The notes: a model not told the origin generated them from the sequence alone. A DNA stretch of 64,000 nt from Ancylobacter koreensis (GCF_023016525.1 NZ_JALKCG010000002.1:190001-254000), one strand, 5' to 3'. Positions 8,339-17,637 are shown, numbered from the stretch's first letter. Translations and numbers: made by a program.

Positions 8339-9403
8339 ATGGCAATGCGGCGACGCAGGCCGATCGGTCTTTTCGTGGGAGCGCTGCTGTGCTTCGGCCT
8401 TGCCAGCGCGCCCGCTTCCGGCCCGGTGCGGGCGCAGGAAAGCGCCCCGGCGGCCTCGTCCGGCTTCGGCGCGCGCCTGCAGGCGCTGATCGCCCGGCTG
8501 ACCGGGCGCGGCCTGCCGGCGGGCCTGTTTTCCACCAACGGGCGGATCGAGGCCGAGCAGGTGCTGGTCGCCGCCAAGCTGGCGGGCCGCGTGCTCGCCG
8601 TGCTCGTCGTGGAGGGCCAGACGGTCGAGACCGGGCAGGTGGTCGCCCGCATGGATACCTCCGAGCTGGAGGCCCAGCTCGCCGGCGCGCAGGCGCAGGT
8701 GCGCCGCGCCGAGAAGGCCATCGCCGAGGCCGAGGCCGCCATCGCCCAGCGCGAGAGCGAGCATACCCTTGCCGAGCAGGAACACGAACGCGCCTCCAAG
8801 CTGAAGGAGAGCGGCTACGGCACCGCGCAGGCGCTCGACCTGCGCCAGAGCCAGCTCAATGTCGCGGTAGCCGCGCTCAAGGCCGCCAACGCCTCGCTGG
8901 ACGAGGCCCATGCGGCCGCCGACGCCGCCCGCGCCGAGGTGGCGCGCGTGCAGTCGCAGATCGACGATTCCACCCTCAAGGCGCCGCGTCGCGGACGGGT
9001 CGAGTACAAGCTCGTGCAGTCCGGCGAGGTGGTGGCGGCGGGCGCGCCCATCGTCACCCTGCTGGACCTCTCCGACGTCTACATGACCGTCTTCGTGCCC
9101 GCGCGCGTCGCCGGCCGTCTCGCCATGGGCGACGAGGCGCGCATCATCCTCGATCCGGCGCCCGACTATGTGGTGCCGGCGACGGTGAGCTTCGTCGCCA
9201 CCGGCGCGCAGTTCACCCCGAAATCGGTGGAGACCGCCGACGAGCGCGAGAAACTGATGTTCCGCGTCAAGCTGCGCATCGCGCCCGAGCTGCTGCGCCA
9301 ATACGAGGACCGGGTGAAGACGGGCGTGCGCGGCGTCGCCTATGTGCGCACCGATCCCGCCGCCGCCTGGCCGGAGGCGCTCACCGCCAAGCTGCCGCAA
9401 TGA
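8339..9403 (+). CDS. HlyD-family periplasmic adaptor of an ABC exporter
   Basis: A 354-residue membrane-fusion protein with an N-terminal signal/anchor (about 5-32), a biotinyl-lipoyl-like half domain (AAKLAGRVLAVLVVEGQTVETGQVVARMD), a long coiled-coil hairpin at about 100-210 (QAQVRRAEKAIAEAEAA, KAANASLDEAHAAADAARAEV), the second half-lipoyl block and a beta-barrel. It matches the YhiI/HlyD-D23 type that accompanies RbbA-like ATPases. GGAGG precedes the ATG by four bases; the ATG two codons on is also possible. Its stop overlaps the next gene's start (ATGA). Probably links the inner-membrane ABC pump to an outer-membrane channel encoded elsewhere. Confidence 0.88.
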   Translation: MAMRRRRPIGLFVGALLCFGLASAPASGPVRAQESAPAASSGFGARLQALIARLTGRGLPAGLFSTNGRIEAEQVLVAAKLAGRVLAVLVVEGQTVETGQVVARMDTSELEAQLAGAQAQVRRAEKAIAEAEAAIAQRESEHTLAEQEHERASKLKESGYGTAQALDLRQSQLNVAVAALKAANASLDEAHAAADAARAEVARVQSQIDDSTLKAPRRGRVEYKLVQSGEVVAAGAPIVTLLDLSDVYMTVFVPARVAGRLAMGDEARIILDPAPDYVVPATVSFVATGAQFTPKSVETADEREKLMFRVKLRIAPELLRQYEDRVKTGVRGVAYVRTDPAAAWPEALTAKLPQ

Positions 9404-12108
9404 GCGGGCCCGCCATCGCGCTTTCCGGCCTCGTCCACCGCTACGGCAAGACGCTCGCGCTCGACGGCGTGGAGCTATCGGTGCCGGCGGGCTGCATGGC
9501 GGGGCTTATCGGGCCGGACGGGGTGGGCAAGTCGACCCTGCTCGCGCTCGCCGCCGGCGTCACCCGCATCCAGCAGGGCAAGGTCGTCGTGCTCGGCGGC
9601 GACATGGCGGACCGGCACTGGCGCCGGCAGGCGGGCGGGCGAATCGCCTACATGCCGCAGGGGCTGGGGCGCAACCTTTACCCCACGCTCTCCATCGCCG
9701 AGAATCTCGACTTCTTCGCCCGCCTGTTCGGGCAGGGCGCGGGCGAGCGGGCCGAGCGCATCGAGGAACTGCTGGCCGCCACCGGACTGTCGCCCTTCGC
9801 GGCGCGCCCGGCCGGCAAGCTGTCGGGCGGCATGAAGCAGAAGCTCGGCATCTGCGCCGCGCTGATCCACGACCCCGATCTTGTCATCCTCGACGAGCCG
9901 ACCACCGGCATCGACCCGCTCTCGCGCCGGCAGTTCTGGGAGCTGATGGAGCGCCTGCGTGCCCGCCGCCCCGCGATGAGCGTCATCGTCGCCACCGCCT
10001 ATATGGAAGAGGCCGAGCGCTTCGACTGGCTGGCGGCGATGAGCGGGGGCCGCGTGCTCGCTACCGGCAGCCCGTCCGACATATTGCGGCAGGCCGGGGA
10101 GCCGACGCTGGAGCGCGCCTTCGTCGCCCTGCTGCCCGAGGCCGAGCGCGGGAAAAGCGCGCCGCTGCCGGAACTCACCCCGGTGGTGCATGAAGGCGAG
10201 CCGGCCATAGAGGCGACCGGGCTCACCCGCCGCTTCGGCGATTTCGTCGCCGTCGACCATGTGAATTTCCGCATCGCGCGCGGCGAGATCTTCGGCTTCC
10301 TCGGCTCCAACGGCTCGGGCAAGTCGACGACCATGAAGATGCTCACCGGCCTCCTGCCGGCGAGCGAGGGCGAGGCGAAGCTCTTCGGCGCGGCGCTGGC
10401 CGGCAACGACATGCAGACGCGCAAGCGCGTCGGCTACATGTCGCAGTCCTTCTCTCTCTATGCCGAACTCACCGTCCGCCAGAACCTCGTGCTGCACGCG
10501 CGCCTGTTCGACATCGCCGATGTGGACGGCCGGGTGGCCGAGATGGAGGCGCGCTTCGACCTCGCCGAGGTCGCCGATGTGCGCCCCGAAAGCCTGCCGC
10601 TCGGCATCCGCCAGCGCCTCCAGCTTGCGGTGGCGGTGATCCACAGGCCGGAAATTCTGATCCTTGATGAGCCGACCTCCGGCGTCGACCCGGTGGCGCG
10701 CGACGGCTTCTGGCGTACGCTGATCGAACTCTCGCGGCAGGACGGGGTGACGATCTTCCTCTCCACCCATTTCATGAACGAGGCGGAGCGCTGCGACCGT
10801 ATCTCGCTCATGCATGCGGGGCGCGTGCTCGCCATCGGCACCCCGGCCGAGCTGAAGCGCGCGCGCGGCATGGACACGCTGGAGGACGTGTTCATCGCGG
10901 TGCTGGAAGAAGCAGGTATGGGCCGCGAGGCGGGCGAGGTCGAACTGAAGGAGCGCCCGGCCGTGAGCGCCGCCATCCGCCGCTTCGACGCCGGCCGGCT
11001 CTGGGCCACGGCGCGGCGCGAGGCGCTCGAGATCATGCGCGATCCCGCCCGCCTCGCCTTTGCGCTGATCGGGCCGATCCTGCTGCTGTTCACCTTCGGC
11101 TACGGCATTTCCTTCGATGTCGAGAAGTTGCCCTACGCCGCCTTCGACCAGGACCAGAGCGCGCAGAGCCGCCAGCTTCTGGAGAGCTTCGAGGGCTCGC
11201 GCTATTTCGAGACCCACGCGCCGATCACCTCGCCGGATGAGCTCGACACGCGGCTGAAGAACGGCGAGCTGAAGCTTGCCATCGAGATTCCCCCGAATTT
11301 CGGGCGCGACCTGATGCGGGACCTGACCCCGGAGGTCGGCGTGTGGCTGGACGGCTCCATGCCGTTCCGCGCCGAGACCACGCGCGGCTATGTGCAAGGC
11401 ATCGCCCAGAGCTATCTCGCCGACGCCGAGCTACGCACCACCGGCCGGGCGAGCCCGCTCTACCCGTTCACCGTCGAGACCCGCTACCGCTACAATCAGG
11501 CGTTCAAGAGCGTGAACGCCATGGTGCCGAGCGTCATCATGCTGATGCTGGTGCTGATCCCGGCGATCATGACCGCGCTCGGCGTGGTGAAGGAGAAGGA
11601 GACCGGCTCCATCACCAATTTCCAGTCGACGCCGGTGACGAAGCTGGAATTCCTGCTCGGCAAGCAGCTTCCCTATATCGCCATCGCCTTCGTCAGCTTC
11701 CTCACCATGGTGGTGGCCGCGCGCCTCGTCTTCGACGTGCCGGTGAAGGGCTCCTTCGCCACGCTCGCCTTCGGCTCGCTGGTCTATGTGACGGCCACCA
11801 CCGCCTTCGGCCTGCTGGTGTCGAGCTTCGTGCAGAGCCAGGTCGCCGCCATCTTCGCCACCGCCATCATCGCCATCATCCCGGCGGTGAACTTCTCCGG
11901 GCTGCTGGTGCCGGTGTCCTCGCTGTCGGGCGGGGCGCGGCTGATGGGGCTGGCCTTCCCGGCGGCGTGGTACGAGCAGGTCAGCGTCGGCGCCTTCACC
12001 AAGGGGCTGGGCCTTGCCGAGCTGTGGACCGACATCGCCATGGTGTTCGTCCTCGCGCTGGTCTTCATCGGCCTCGCCATGCTGGCGCTGCGCAAGCAGG
12101 GGAGGTGA
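9400..12108 (+). CDS. RbbA/YhiH-like ABC transporter: two ATPase domains fused to ABC-2 permease
   Basis: A 902-residue fusion. ATPase 1 has Walker A GPDGVGKST (about residue 37), signature LSGGMKQKL and Walker B LVILDEPTTGID. ATPase 2 has GSNGSGKST (about 302), a non-canonical signature LPLGIRQRL and LILDEPTSGVD. From about residue 530 an ABC-2 type permease follows with one helix, a large extracytoplasmic loop and five further helices. The degenerate second signature is usual for this family rather than a lesion. In Escherichia coli the relative RbbA was linked to ribosomes, but the operon with an HlyD adaptor and a second permease points to export of an unknown compound. The ATGA overlap with the adaptor gene fixes the start. 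Confidence 0.9.
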   Translation: MSGPAIALSGLVHRYGKTLALDGVELSVPAGCMAGLIGPDGVGKSTLLALAAGVTRIQQGKVVVLGGDMADRHWRRQAGGRIAYMPQGLGRNLYPTLSIAENLDFFARLFGQGAGERAERIEELLAATGLSPFAARPAGKLSGGMKQKLGICAALIHDPDLVILDEPTTGIDPLSRRQFWELMERLRARRPAMSVIVATAYMEEAERFDWLAAMSGGRVLATGSPSDILRQAGEPTLERAFVALLPEAERGKSAPLPELTPVVHEGEPAIEATGLTRRFGDFVAVDHVNFRIARGEIFGFLGSNGSGKSTTMKMLTGLLPASEGEAKLFGAALAGNDMQTRKRVGYMSQSFSLYAELTVRQNLVLHARLFDIADVDGRVAEMEARFDLAEVADVRPESLPLGIRQRLQLAVAVIHRPEILILDEPTSGVDPVARDGFWRTLIELSRQDGVTIFLSTHFMNEAERCDRISLMHAGRVLAIGTPAELKRARGMDTLEDVFIAVLEEAGMGREAGEVELKERPAVSAAIRRFDAGRLWATARREALEIMRDPARLAFALIGPILLLFTFGYGISFDVEKLPYAAFDQDQSAQSRQLLESFEGSRYFETHAPITSPDELDTRLKNGELKLAIEIPPNFGRDLMRDLTPEVGVWLDGSMPFRAETTRGYVQGIAQSYLADAELRTTGRASPLYPFTVETRYRYNQAFKSVNAMVPSVIMLMLVLIPAIMTALGVVKEKETGSITNFQSTPVTKLEFLLGKQLPYIAIAFVSFLTMVVAARLVFDVPVKGSFATLAFGSLVYVTATTAFGLLVSSFVQSQVAAIFATAIIAIIPAVNFSGLLVPVSSLSGGARLMGLAFPAAWYEQVSVGAFTKGLGLAELWTDIAMVFVLALVFIGLAMLALRKQGR

Positions 12109-12110
12109 GC

Positions 12111-13274
12111 ATGCCCGCGCGCCTCTTTCCCGGCCTTCTGCCCCGCCTTGCCCGCGTCTTCCGCCTCGGCATCAAGGAGCTCTACAGCCTCAAGGCCGAC
12201 CCGGTGCTGGCGGGGCTGATCCTCTATACCTTCACCATCGCGGTCTACACGGTGTCGGTCGGCGCCAAGTTCGAGGTGGAGAACGCCGCCGTGGCCGTGG
12301 TCGACGAGGACCACAGCGCCCTGTCGCGCCGGCTGCGCGACGCGCTGCTCAAGCCCTTCTTCAAGGAACCGATGCTGATCGGCGCCGACGAGATCGACGA
12401 GGCCATGGATGCCGGCCGCTACGTGTTCGTGGTCGAGATTCCCCCGAAATTCGAGCACGACCTCATTGCCGGGCGCACCCCTGCGCTTCAGCTCGACATC
12501 GACGCCACCGCCATGTCGCAGGCGGGCAACGGCGCCTCCTACATACTGGCGATCGTGCAGCAGGAGGTGATGGCGGGGCTTTCCGAGAGTTCCGCCGCCA
12601 GCACATCGGCGGGTTCGGCGCCGGTGAACGTCGTGGTGCGCCCGCGCTTCAACCCGAACCTGTCCTCCGCCTGGTTCACCTCGGTGATGCAGGTGATCAA
12701 CAACGTCACCATGCTCTCCGTCATCCTCGCCGGCGCCGCGCTGATCCGCGAGCGCGAGCACGGCACCATCGAGCATCTGCTCGTCATGCCGGTCACGCCC
12801 AACGAGATCATGCTGGCGAAGATCTGGGCCAATGGCCTCGTCATCGTGGTGGCGGCGACGCTCTCGCTGCTCGTCGTGGTGGAGCGAGTGCTGAACGTGC
12901 CGGTGCAGGGCTCGGTGGCGCTCTTCGTCGCCTCCATGCTGGTCTACCAGTTCTCGGTGACGGCGCTCGGCATTCTGGTGGCCACCGTCTCCACCTCGAT
13001 GGCGCAGTTCGGTCTCATCGTGATGCCGGTGCTGATCGTGATGAACCTGCTCTCGGGCTCGACCACGCCGATGGAGAGCATGCCGGTCTGGCTGCAGAAC
13101 GTCATGCAGGTCTCGCCCTCCACGCATTTCGTGGCGCTGTCGCAGGCGGTGCTTTATCGCGGCGCCGGGCTCTCGGTGATCTGGCCCAATCTTCTGGCGC
13201 TGGCCGGCATCGGCGCCGCCTTCTTCGCGCTGGCGGCGCTGCGCTTCCGCAAGGCCCTGCAGGCCTCGCAATGA
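12111..13274 (+). CDS. ABC-2 type permease (YhhJ-like)
   Basis: A 387-residue ABC-2 membrane protein with an N-terminal helix at about 30-50, a periplasmic domain, and five C-terminal helices, including NNVTMLSVILAGAALIREREHGTIEHLLVMPVTP-type sequence, the family hallmark. It begins two bases after the RbbA-like gene, and GGAGGTGA directly precedes the ATG. The permease half of the fused gene and this one presumably form the heterodimeric channel. Its stop abuts the stop of the convergent flavin-reductase-like gene, with no terminator between them. Substrate unknown. Confidence 0.9.
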   Translation: MPARLFPGLLPRLARVFRLGIKELYSLKADPVLAGLILYTFTIAVYTVSVGAKFEVENAAVAVVDEDHSALSRRLRDALLKPFFKEPMLIGADEIDEAMDAGRYVFVVEIPPKFEHDLIAGRTPALQLDIDATAMSQAGNGASYILAIVQQEVMAGLSESSAASTSAGSAPVNVVVRPRFNPNLSSAWFTSVMQVINNVTMLSVILAGAALIREREHGTIEHLLVMPVTPNEIMLAKIWANGLVIVVAATLSLLVVVERVLNVPVQGSVALFVASMLVYQFSVTALGILVATVSTSMAQFGLIVMPVLIVMNLLSGSTTPMESMPVWLQNVMQVSPSTHFVALSQAVLYRGAGLSVIWPNLLALAGIGAAFFALAALRFRKALQASQ

Positions 13275-13820
13275 CTACGGCATGCGCGATTCCAGCGTGA
13301 CGATCTCGCCGTCCACCGCGAAGCGGCCGTAGCCGCGGTGGTGGATGGTCTTCGGGGCGTCCTGCGCCGGGTCCGTCCATTTCCTGTCCGTCCACGCCGC
13401 GACCACCTCGAGGACGAACAGGTTGTAGGCCGGCACCAGCGCGGTATCGACGACGCGGCATTCGAGATTGGCGAAGCACTCCTTCACCAGCGGCGCGGCG
13501 ACCGTGCCGGCAGGCGCCGGCGTCAGCCCGACGCAGGCGAACTTGTCGCCGTCGCGGCCCGAGCAGTTGCCGACGGCGACCACCTTCTCCGCCAGCTCTG
13601 CCGCCGGGACGGCGATGACGCATTCGCCCGTCGCCCTCAGGGCCCGGAAGCTGAAGTCGTTCTCGCTGACGATGCAGGCGATCCGCGGCGGCGTGAACTC
13701 CATCATCATGTGCCACGACATGGTCATCACGTTCGCCCGCCCGTCCTGCGCGGTGGTCAGCAGCACGACGGGCCCCGGCTCGATGAGCCGGTAGACGTCT
13801 TCGAGAGGGAGCTTGTGCAT
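13275..13820 (-). CDS. Flavin-reductase-like (FMN-binding split barrel) protein
   Basis: A 181-residue protein of the flavin reductase-like domain family, with the FMN-binding split-barrel pattern PVVLLTTAQDGRANVMTMSW and PPRIACIVSENDFS. Relatives include NADH:FMN reductases of two-component monooxygenases and uncharacterised flavoproteins. No monooxygenase partner lies nearby, so the function is open. The ATG at 13820 is preferred because GGAGAG lies six bases upstream; an in-frame start at 13880 adds only an alanine/glycine leader. The gene is single, convergent with the exporter operon and divergent from the CbbQ-like gene. Confidence 0.8.
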   Translation of the reverse strand: MHKLPLEDVYRLIEPGPVVLLTTAQDGRANVMTMSWHMMMEFTPPRIACIVSENDFSFRALRATGECVIAVPAAELAEKVVAVGNCSGRDGDKFACVGLTPAPAGTVAAPLVKECFANLECRVVDTALVPAYNLFVLEVVAAWTDRKWTDPAQDAPKTIHHRGYGRFAVDGEIVTLESRMP

Positions 13821-14039
13821 GGCGGGCTCTCCGGTTGCGGGGCCCATGCTAGCGCCGCCCGCGCGCGCCGCCTTCCGCAAACATCCTCTTGTGCGGCGCA
13901 GCGAAAGCCTCTCTAATGTACCCGCCGGGCGACAGAGCCGTCGCGCGGCGATGCGGCAGGGAGTGCCGACAGCCCTTCACGGGCCGTCCTTTCCTGCCCG
14001 TTGGGGAGGCGGCCCGCGTGACCTTTCGCGGAGACCCCC

Positions 14040-14852
14040 ATGCCGAGCGCCCCCGATCTTTCCGCCTACCGTATCGCGGTCGAGCCCTATTACCGGCCGG
14101 TCGGCGACGAGATCGCCGTGTTCGAGGCGGCGTGGCGGCACCGCCTGCCGGTGATGCTCAAGGGCCCGACCGGCTGCGGCAAGACGCGCTTCGTCGAATA
14201 CATGGCCTGGCGGCTCGGCCGACCGCTGATCACCGTCGCCGCGCATGAGGACATGACCGCCGCCGATCTCGCCGGGCGCTTCCTGCTCACCCCGGAGGGC
14301 ACGGTGTGGCACGACGGGCCGCTGACACAGGCGGTGCGCCATGGTGCCATCTGCTATCTCGACGAAATCGTCGAGGCGCGGCAGGACACCACCGTGGTTA
14401 TCCATCCGCTGACCGATGCGCGGCGCATGCTGCCGCTGGAGAAGCGCAACGAGCTGATCCCCGCGCATGCCGATTTCCAGCTCGTCATCTCCTACAACCC
14501 CGGCTACCAGAGCGCGGTGAAGGACCTGAAGGAGTCCACCAAGCAGCGCTTCGTCGCCATCGACTTCGACTATCCCGCCCCGGCGCTGGAAGCCGAGATC
14601 GTGATGCGCGAGGCGGGCGCCGACCTCGCGCTGGCCCGCACGTTGGTGGCGATTGCGGCGTGTTCGCGCAACCTGCGCGGACAGGGACTGGACGAGGGCG
14701 CCTCCACCCGCATGCTGATCCATACCGGGCGGCTGGCGGCGGGCGGCGTCTCGCTGGAGGCCGCCGTTCACGCCGGCATCGTGCTGCCGATCACCGACGA
14801 TGCCGATGTGCGCCAGGCGCTCGGTTCCGCCATCTCCGCCTGCCTCGTATGA
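14040..14852 (+). CDS. CbbQ/NirQ/NorQ-family AAA+ ATPase
   Basis: A 270-residue MoxR-group AAA+ ATPase. Walker A GPTGCGKT is at residues 42-49, Walker B ICYLDE ends at D108-E109, and the blocks EARQDTTVVIHPLTD, HADFQLVISYNPGYQS and STKQRFVAIDFDYP are those of CbbQ, NirQ, NorQ and GpvN. With a VWA-domain partner such ATPases remodel or activate a client metalloenzyme (Rubisco for CbbQO, nitric oxide reductase for NorQD). The next gene is that partner and overlaps by ATGA. No Rubisco or NO-reductase gene is in the window, so the client and the precise name cannot be given. CGGAGA precedes the ATG. Confidence 0.88.
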   Translation: MPSAPDLSAYRIAVEPYYRPVGDEIAVFEAAWRHRLPVMLKGPTGCGKTRFVEYMAWRLGRPLITVAAHEDMTAADLAGRFLLTPEGTVWHDGPLTQAVRHGAICYLDEIVEARQDTTVVIHPLTDARRMLPLEKRNELIPAHADFQLVISYNPGYQSAVKDLKESTKQRFVAIDFDYPAPALEAEIVMREAGADLALARTLVAIAACSRNLRGQGLDEGASTRMLIHTGRLAAGGVSLEAAVHAGIVLPITDDADVRQALGSAISACLV

Positions 14853-17140
14853 GCGAACTGCTCGACCGGGCCACCCCCGCGCTGGACCGGCTCGGCCGGC
14901 TGATGGAAGCGCGCGCGACGCTGGCCGCACGCTTCGAGGAGACGCGCGCGTCTCTCGCTCGCCGCCACGGGGCTCCCGCGCTGGAGCCGTGGGCCGCCGG
15001 CACGCTGGCGCTGGTCGACGTCAATGCCGGGGCCGGCGTGCTGCTCGCCTTCTGGCGCGCGAGCCTCGAACTGGCGCCGCGCCTCGATCCGGACGATCTG
15101 GCGGCTATGGCCCACGGCGCTGCCGCCCTGTGCCGGGAGGCGGGATCGGCCGCCACCGTCGCCGCGCTCGACGCTTTCGCCGGCCTCGAGCCGCGCCTCA
15201 CGGGCGCGGAGGGGCGGGCGATGTGGTGGCGCGCCCTGGCGCGGCTCGGGCAAGTGACGCCTGATTGCGTGGAGCTGGTCGCGGCGCAGGCGCACCGGCT
15301 CGTCGTGCCCGGCCACGCCATGGAATTCGAGGGTTTCATCGAGGCCGGGCTACGCGCCACGGGCCGCGACCGCGCTCGCCGGCGCGCCTTCTTCGCGCTG
15401 GAGGACCCGCTGGCGCTCACTCTGCTCGCGCGCATCGGCGCCGGGCCGGGCTTCGACGAGATGGAAGCCGAGCTGCGCATGGTGCTTGCCGCGCTCTGGG
15501 ACACGCGGCCGGAGCTTCAGCCGCTGCCGCCCGCCGGACCGGACATGCCACGCCGCGTCAACATCGCCGGGCCGGTGCTGCGGCTGCCCGCGGTGTTTCC
15601 CGGCATGGAGGGCGAGGGCGCACGCCGGCTCTACCTTGCAGCCACGCTCCATGCCGGCGCCCATCTCCATTTCGGCAATCCGCGCTTTCCGGTCCGCAAA
15701 TTCCGGCCGGTCCAGATCGCGCTCGCCACGCTGGTGGAGGATGCGCGGATCGAGGCGCTGGCGATGCGCCGCTTTCCCGGTCTGCGCCGGCTGTGGGGCG
15801 CCTACCATGTGGCGACGCCGGAAGACGGGCCGACGGTCGCCGCCCTGCTGCGCCGGGTGGCGCGCGGCCTGTTCGACCCCGCCTATGCCGATCCCGACGC
15901 GCTGGTCGGCAAGGCGCAGACGTTGTTCCGCGCCGCACGGGACCGGATCGAGGATCCCGCCATGAGCCTCGATATCGGCACAAGGCTCGCCAACGATGTC
16001 GGCCAGCGGCGCATCCGCTTCGACGCGCTCGGCCACGTCGCCGAGCCCGCCTATCGCGACGACGGGCTGGGAATCTGGGACTTCTCGGAGATCGATCCGG
16101 AGGTCTCGGATGACGTGCAAATGATGGTCGAGGCGGCGCGCCCGACGCCGCAGGAGGCCGATGACGCCGCGCCGCAGGACGGCCCGCCGGGCGAGGCGCC
16201 GGAACCTGTCGGCCGCGCCCGCCCCGCGCGCGGCCCGGATGAGGGCGTCATCGTCGCGGCCTACCCGGAATGGGACGCGGGCGCCGGCATCGAGCGGGCG
16301 GACTGGACCAGCGTGCGCGAGATGCCGGCGGCGGCGGGCGAGGTTCGCCCGCTGCTGCGCGCGCTGGAGCGGGCGGCGGCGCTGCGCGGGCGCGTCGCGC
16401 GGCTGGTCAAGGCGGCGAAGGTCGGCCGCGCCGCGCGGCTGAAGCGGCAGGCCGAGGGCCACGATCTCGACATCGACGCCGTCATCGAGGCCGCAATCGC
16501 CACAAGGGCCGGCGAGATGCCGGACCTCAGGGTGTTCCGCTCCTCGGCGCGGCTCCAGAGGGACCTCGCCGTTCTGGTGCTGGTCGACGTCTCGCACTCG
16601 ACCCGCGAGAGGCTGGCGGATGGGGCGAGCGTGCTCGACGTGGAGAGGCTCGCCGTGGCCATGCTGGCTGAGGCGCTGGAAAAGCTGGGCGACGATTTCG
16701 CGCTCCTCGCCTTCGCCTCCAGCGGGCGCGGCGACGTGCGGGTGACGCCGGTGAAGAGCTTCGCCGAGCCCTATGACGCCGCCGCGCTGGCGCGGCTCGC
16801 GGGGCTGCAAGCGGGCCTGTCGACCCGGCTGGGGGCGGCGCTGCGCCATGCCGGCGCGCAGATCGCCCGCGTGCGCGCCTTCCGCAAGCTGGTGCTGGTG
16901 CTGACCGACGGCGAGCCCTCCGACATCGACGTCGCGGCGGGTGACCTCGTGCAGGATGCGCGGCGCGTGGTGCTGCAACTGAGGGCGCAGGGCATCGACA
17001 CCTTCGGCGTCACGCTGGACCCCGCCGGCGTCGGCTCGGCGCCGGCGATCTTCGGCAAGACCAATGCGATGCCGGTTCGGCGGGTGGAGGACCTGCCGGA
17101 GCGGCTCTCCGAGCTCTACTTCCGGCTGGCGCGGCGCTGA
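14849..17140 (+). CDS. CbbO/NorD-like VWA-domain activator protein
   Basis: A 763-residue protein with a long helical N-terminal part, a conserved RKFRPVQIALATLVEDARIEAL-like core around residue 285, an acidic linker near 430-460, and a C-terminal von Willebrand A domain. The MIDAS metal site DVSHS is at about residue 578, with a second conserved aspartate block LVLTDGEPSD. This is the CbbO/NorD layout. The VWA domain usually docks on the client enzyme while the AAA+ ring encoded upstream supplies force. The start is fixed by the ATGA overlap. The 3' end overlaps the convergent HxlR gene by 25 bases. The client enzyme is not identified. Confidence 0.87.
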   Translation: MSELLDRATPALDRLGRLMEARATLAARFEETRASLARRHGAPALEPWAAGTLALVDVNAGAGVLLAFWRASLELAPRLDPDDLAAMAHGAAALCREAGSAATVAALDAFAGLEPRLTGAEGRAMWWRALARLGQVTPDCVELVAAQAHRLVVPGHAMEFEGFIEAGLRATGRDRARRRAFFALEDPLALTLLARIGAGPGFDEMEAELRMVLAALWDTRPELQPLPPAGPDMPRRVNIAGPVLRLPAVFPGMEGEGARRLYLAATLHAGAHLHFGNPRFPVRKFRPVQIALATLVEDARIEALAMRRFPGLRRLWGAYHVATPEDGPTVAALLRRVARGLFDPAYADPDALVGKAQTLFRAARDRIEDPAMSLDIGTRLANDVGQRRIRFDALGHVAEPAYRDDGLGIWDFSEIDPEVSDDVQMMVEAARPTPQEADDAAPQDGPPGEAPEPVGRARPARGPDEGVIVAAYPEWDAGAGIERADWTSVREMPAAAGEVRPLLRALERAAALRGRVARLVKAAKVGRAARLKRQAEGHDLDIDAVIEAAIATRAGEMPDLRVFRSSARLQRDLAVLVLVDVSHSTRERLADGASVLDVERLAVAMLAEALEKLGDDFALLAFASSGRGDVRVTPVKSFAEPYDAAALARLAGLQAGLSTRLGAALRHAGAQIARVRAFRKLVLVLTDGEPSDIDVAAGDLVQDARRVVLQLRAQGIDTFGVTLDPAGVGSAPAIFGKTNAMPVRRVEDLPERLSELYFRLARR

Positions 17141-17553
17141 TCCTCGGCTGCGCGCTGCGCGAAGACGCGTGTCACCTCGACGAGGTTCGCCTCCCCCCAG
17201 TTGCAGAGCGGCACCAGGGCCTGCGCGAGGCTCCGGCCCAGCGGGGTGAGGCTGTAGTCGACCCGCGGCGGGACTTCCTTGTAGTCGGTGCGTTTCACGA
17301 GGCCGTCGGCTTCGAGCTCCTTGAGCTGCTGGATCAGCATCTTGTCGCTCACGTCGCGTACCGCGCGGCGCAGTTCGCCATAGCGGGTGGGCCCGCCCTG
17401 AGCGAGGAAATACAGGATCAGCGGCTTCCATTTGCCGGCGACGACGCGCAGCGTCGCATCGAGCCCGCAGGTGAAGCCGGGCAGGACCGGCGTGCAGGTT
17501 CGGGCCGGGAGGTCGGTGTCGGCAGTTGGCGGCAGGTTCGGACGATCTGACAT
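17116..17553 (-). CDS. HxlR-family transcriptional regulator
   Basis: A 145-residue winged-helix regulator. TPVLPGFTCGLDATLRVVAGKWKPLILYFL with one conserved cysteine near the N-terminus, GELRRAVRDVSDKMLIQQLKELEADGLV (helix-turn-helix) and the wing PPRVDYSLTPLGRSL are typical of HxlR/YodB-like factors, many of which sense quinones or electrophiles through that cysteine. It is divergent from an SDR gene, its probable target. The ATG at 17553 is chosen because it leaves a promoter region with direct repeats; in-frame ATGs at 17589 and 17601 would put those repeats inside the gene. None of the candidates has a strong ribosome site. Confidence 0.82.
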   Translation of the reverse strand: MSDRPNLPPTADTDLPARTCTPVLPGFTCGLDATLRVVAGKWKPLILYFLAQGGPTRYGELRRAVRDVSDKMLIQQLKELEADGLVKRTDYKEVPPRVDYSLTPLGRSLAQALVPLCNWGEANLVEVTRVFAQRAAEDQRRASRK

Positions 17554-17559
17554 TTTCTG

Positions 17560-17583
17560 ATACTTACCAAAAGGTGCATACTT
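17560..17583. promoter_or_regulatory. Direct repeat ATACTT-N12-ATACTT in the HxlR/SDR divergent promoter
   Basis: Two ATACTT copies at 17560-17565 and 17578-17583, 18 bases apart, i.e. nearly two helical turns. A small dyad ACC-AAAA-GGT lies between them. Position between divergent genes suggests an operator for the HxlR regulator. Not verified; the start codon of the regulator decides whether it is intergenic. Confidence 0.4.
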
Positions 17584-17637
17584 GTCCATAGGTGTGTGCA
17601 CCGCCAGCTCTGTGCAACCTCAACGAAGGAGCACATC

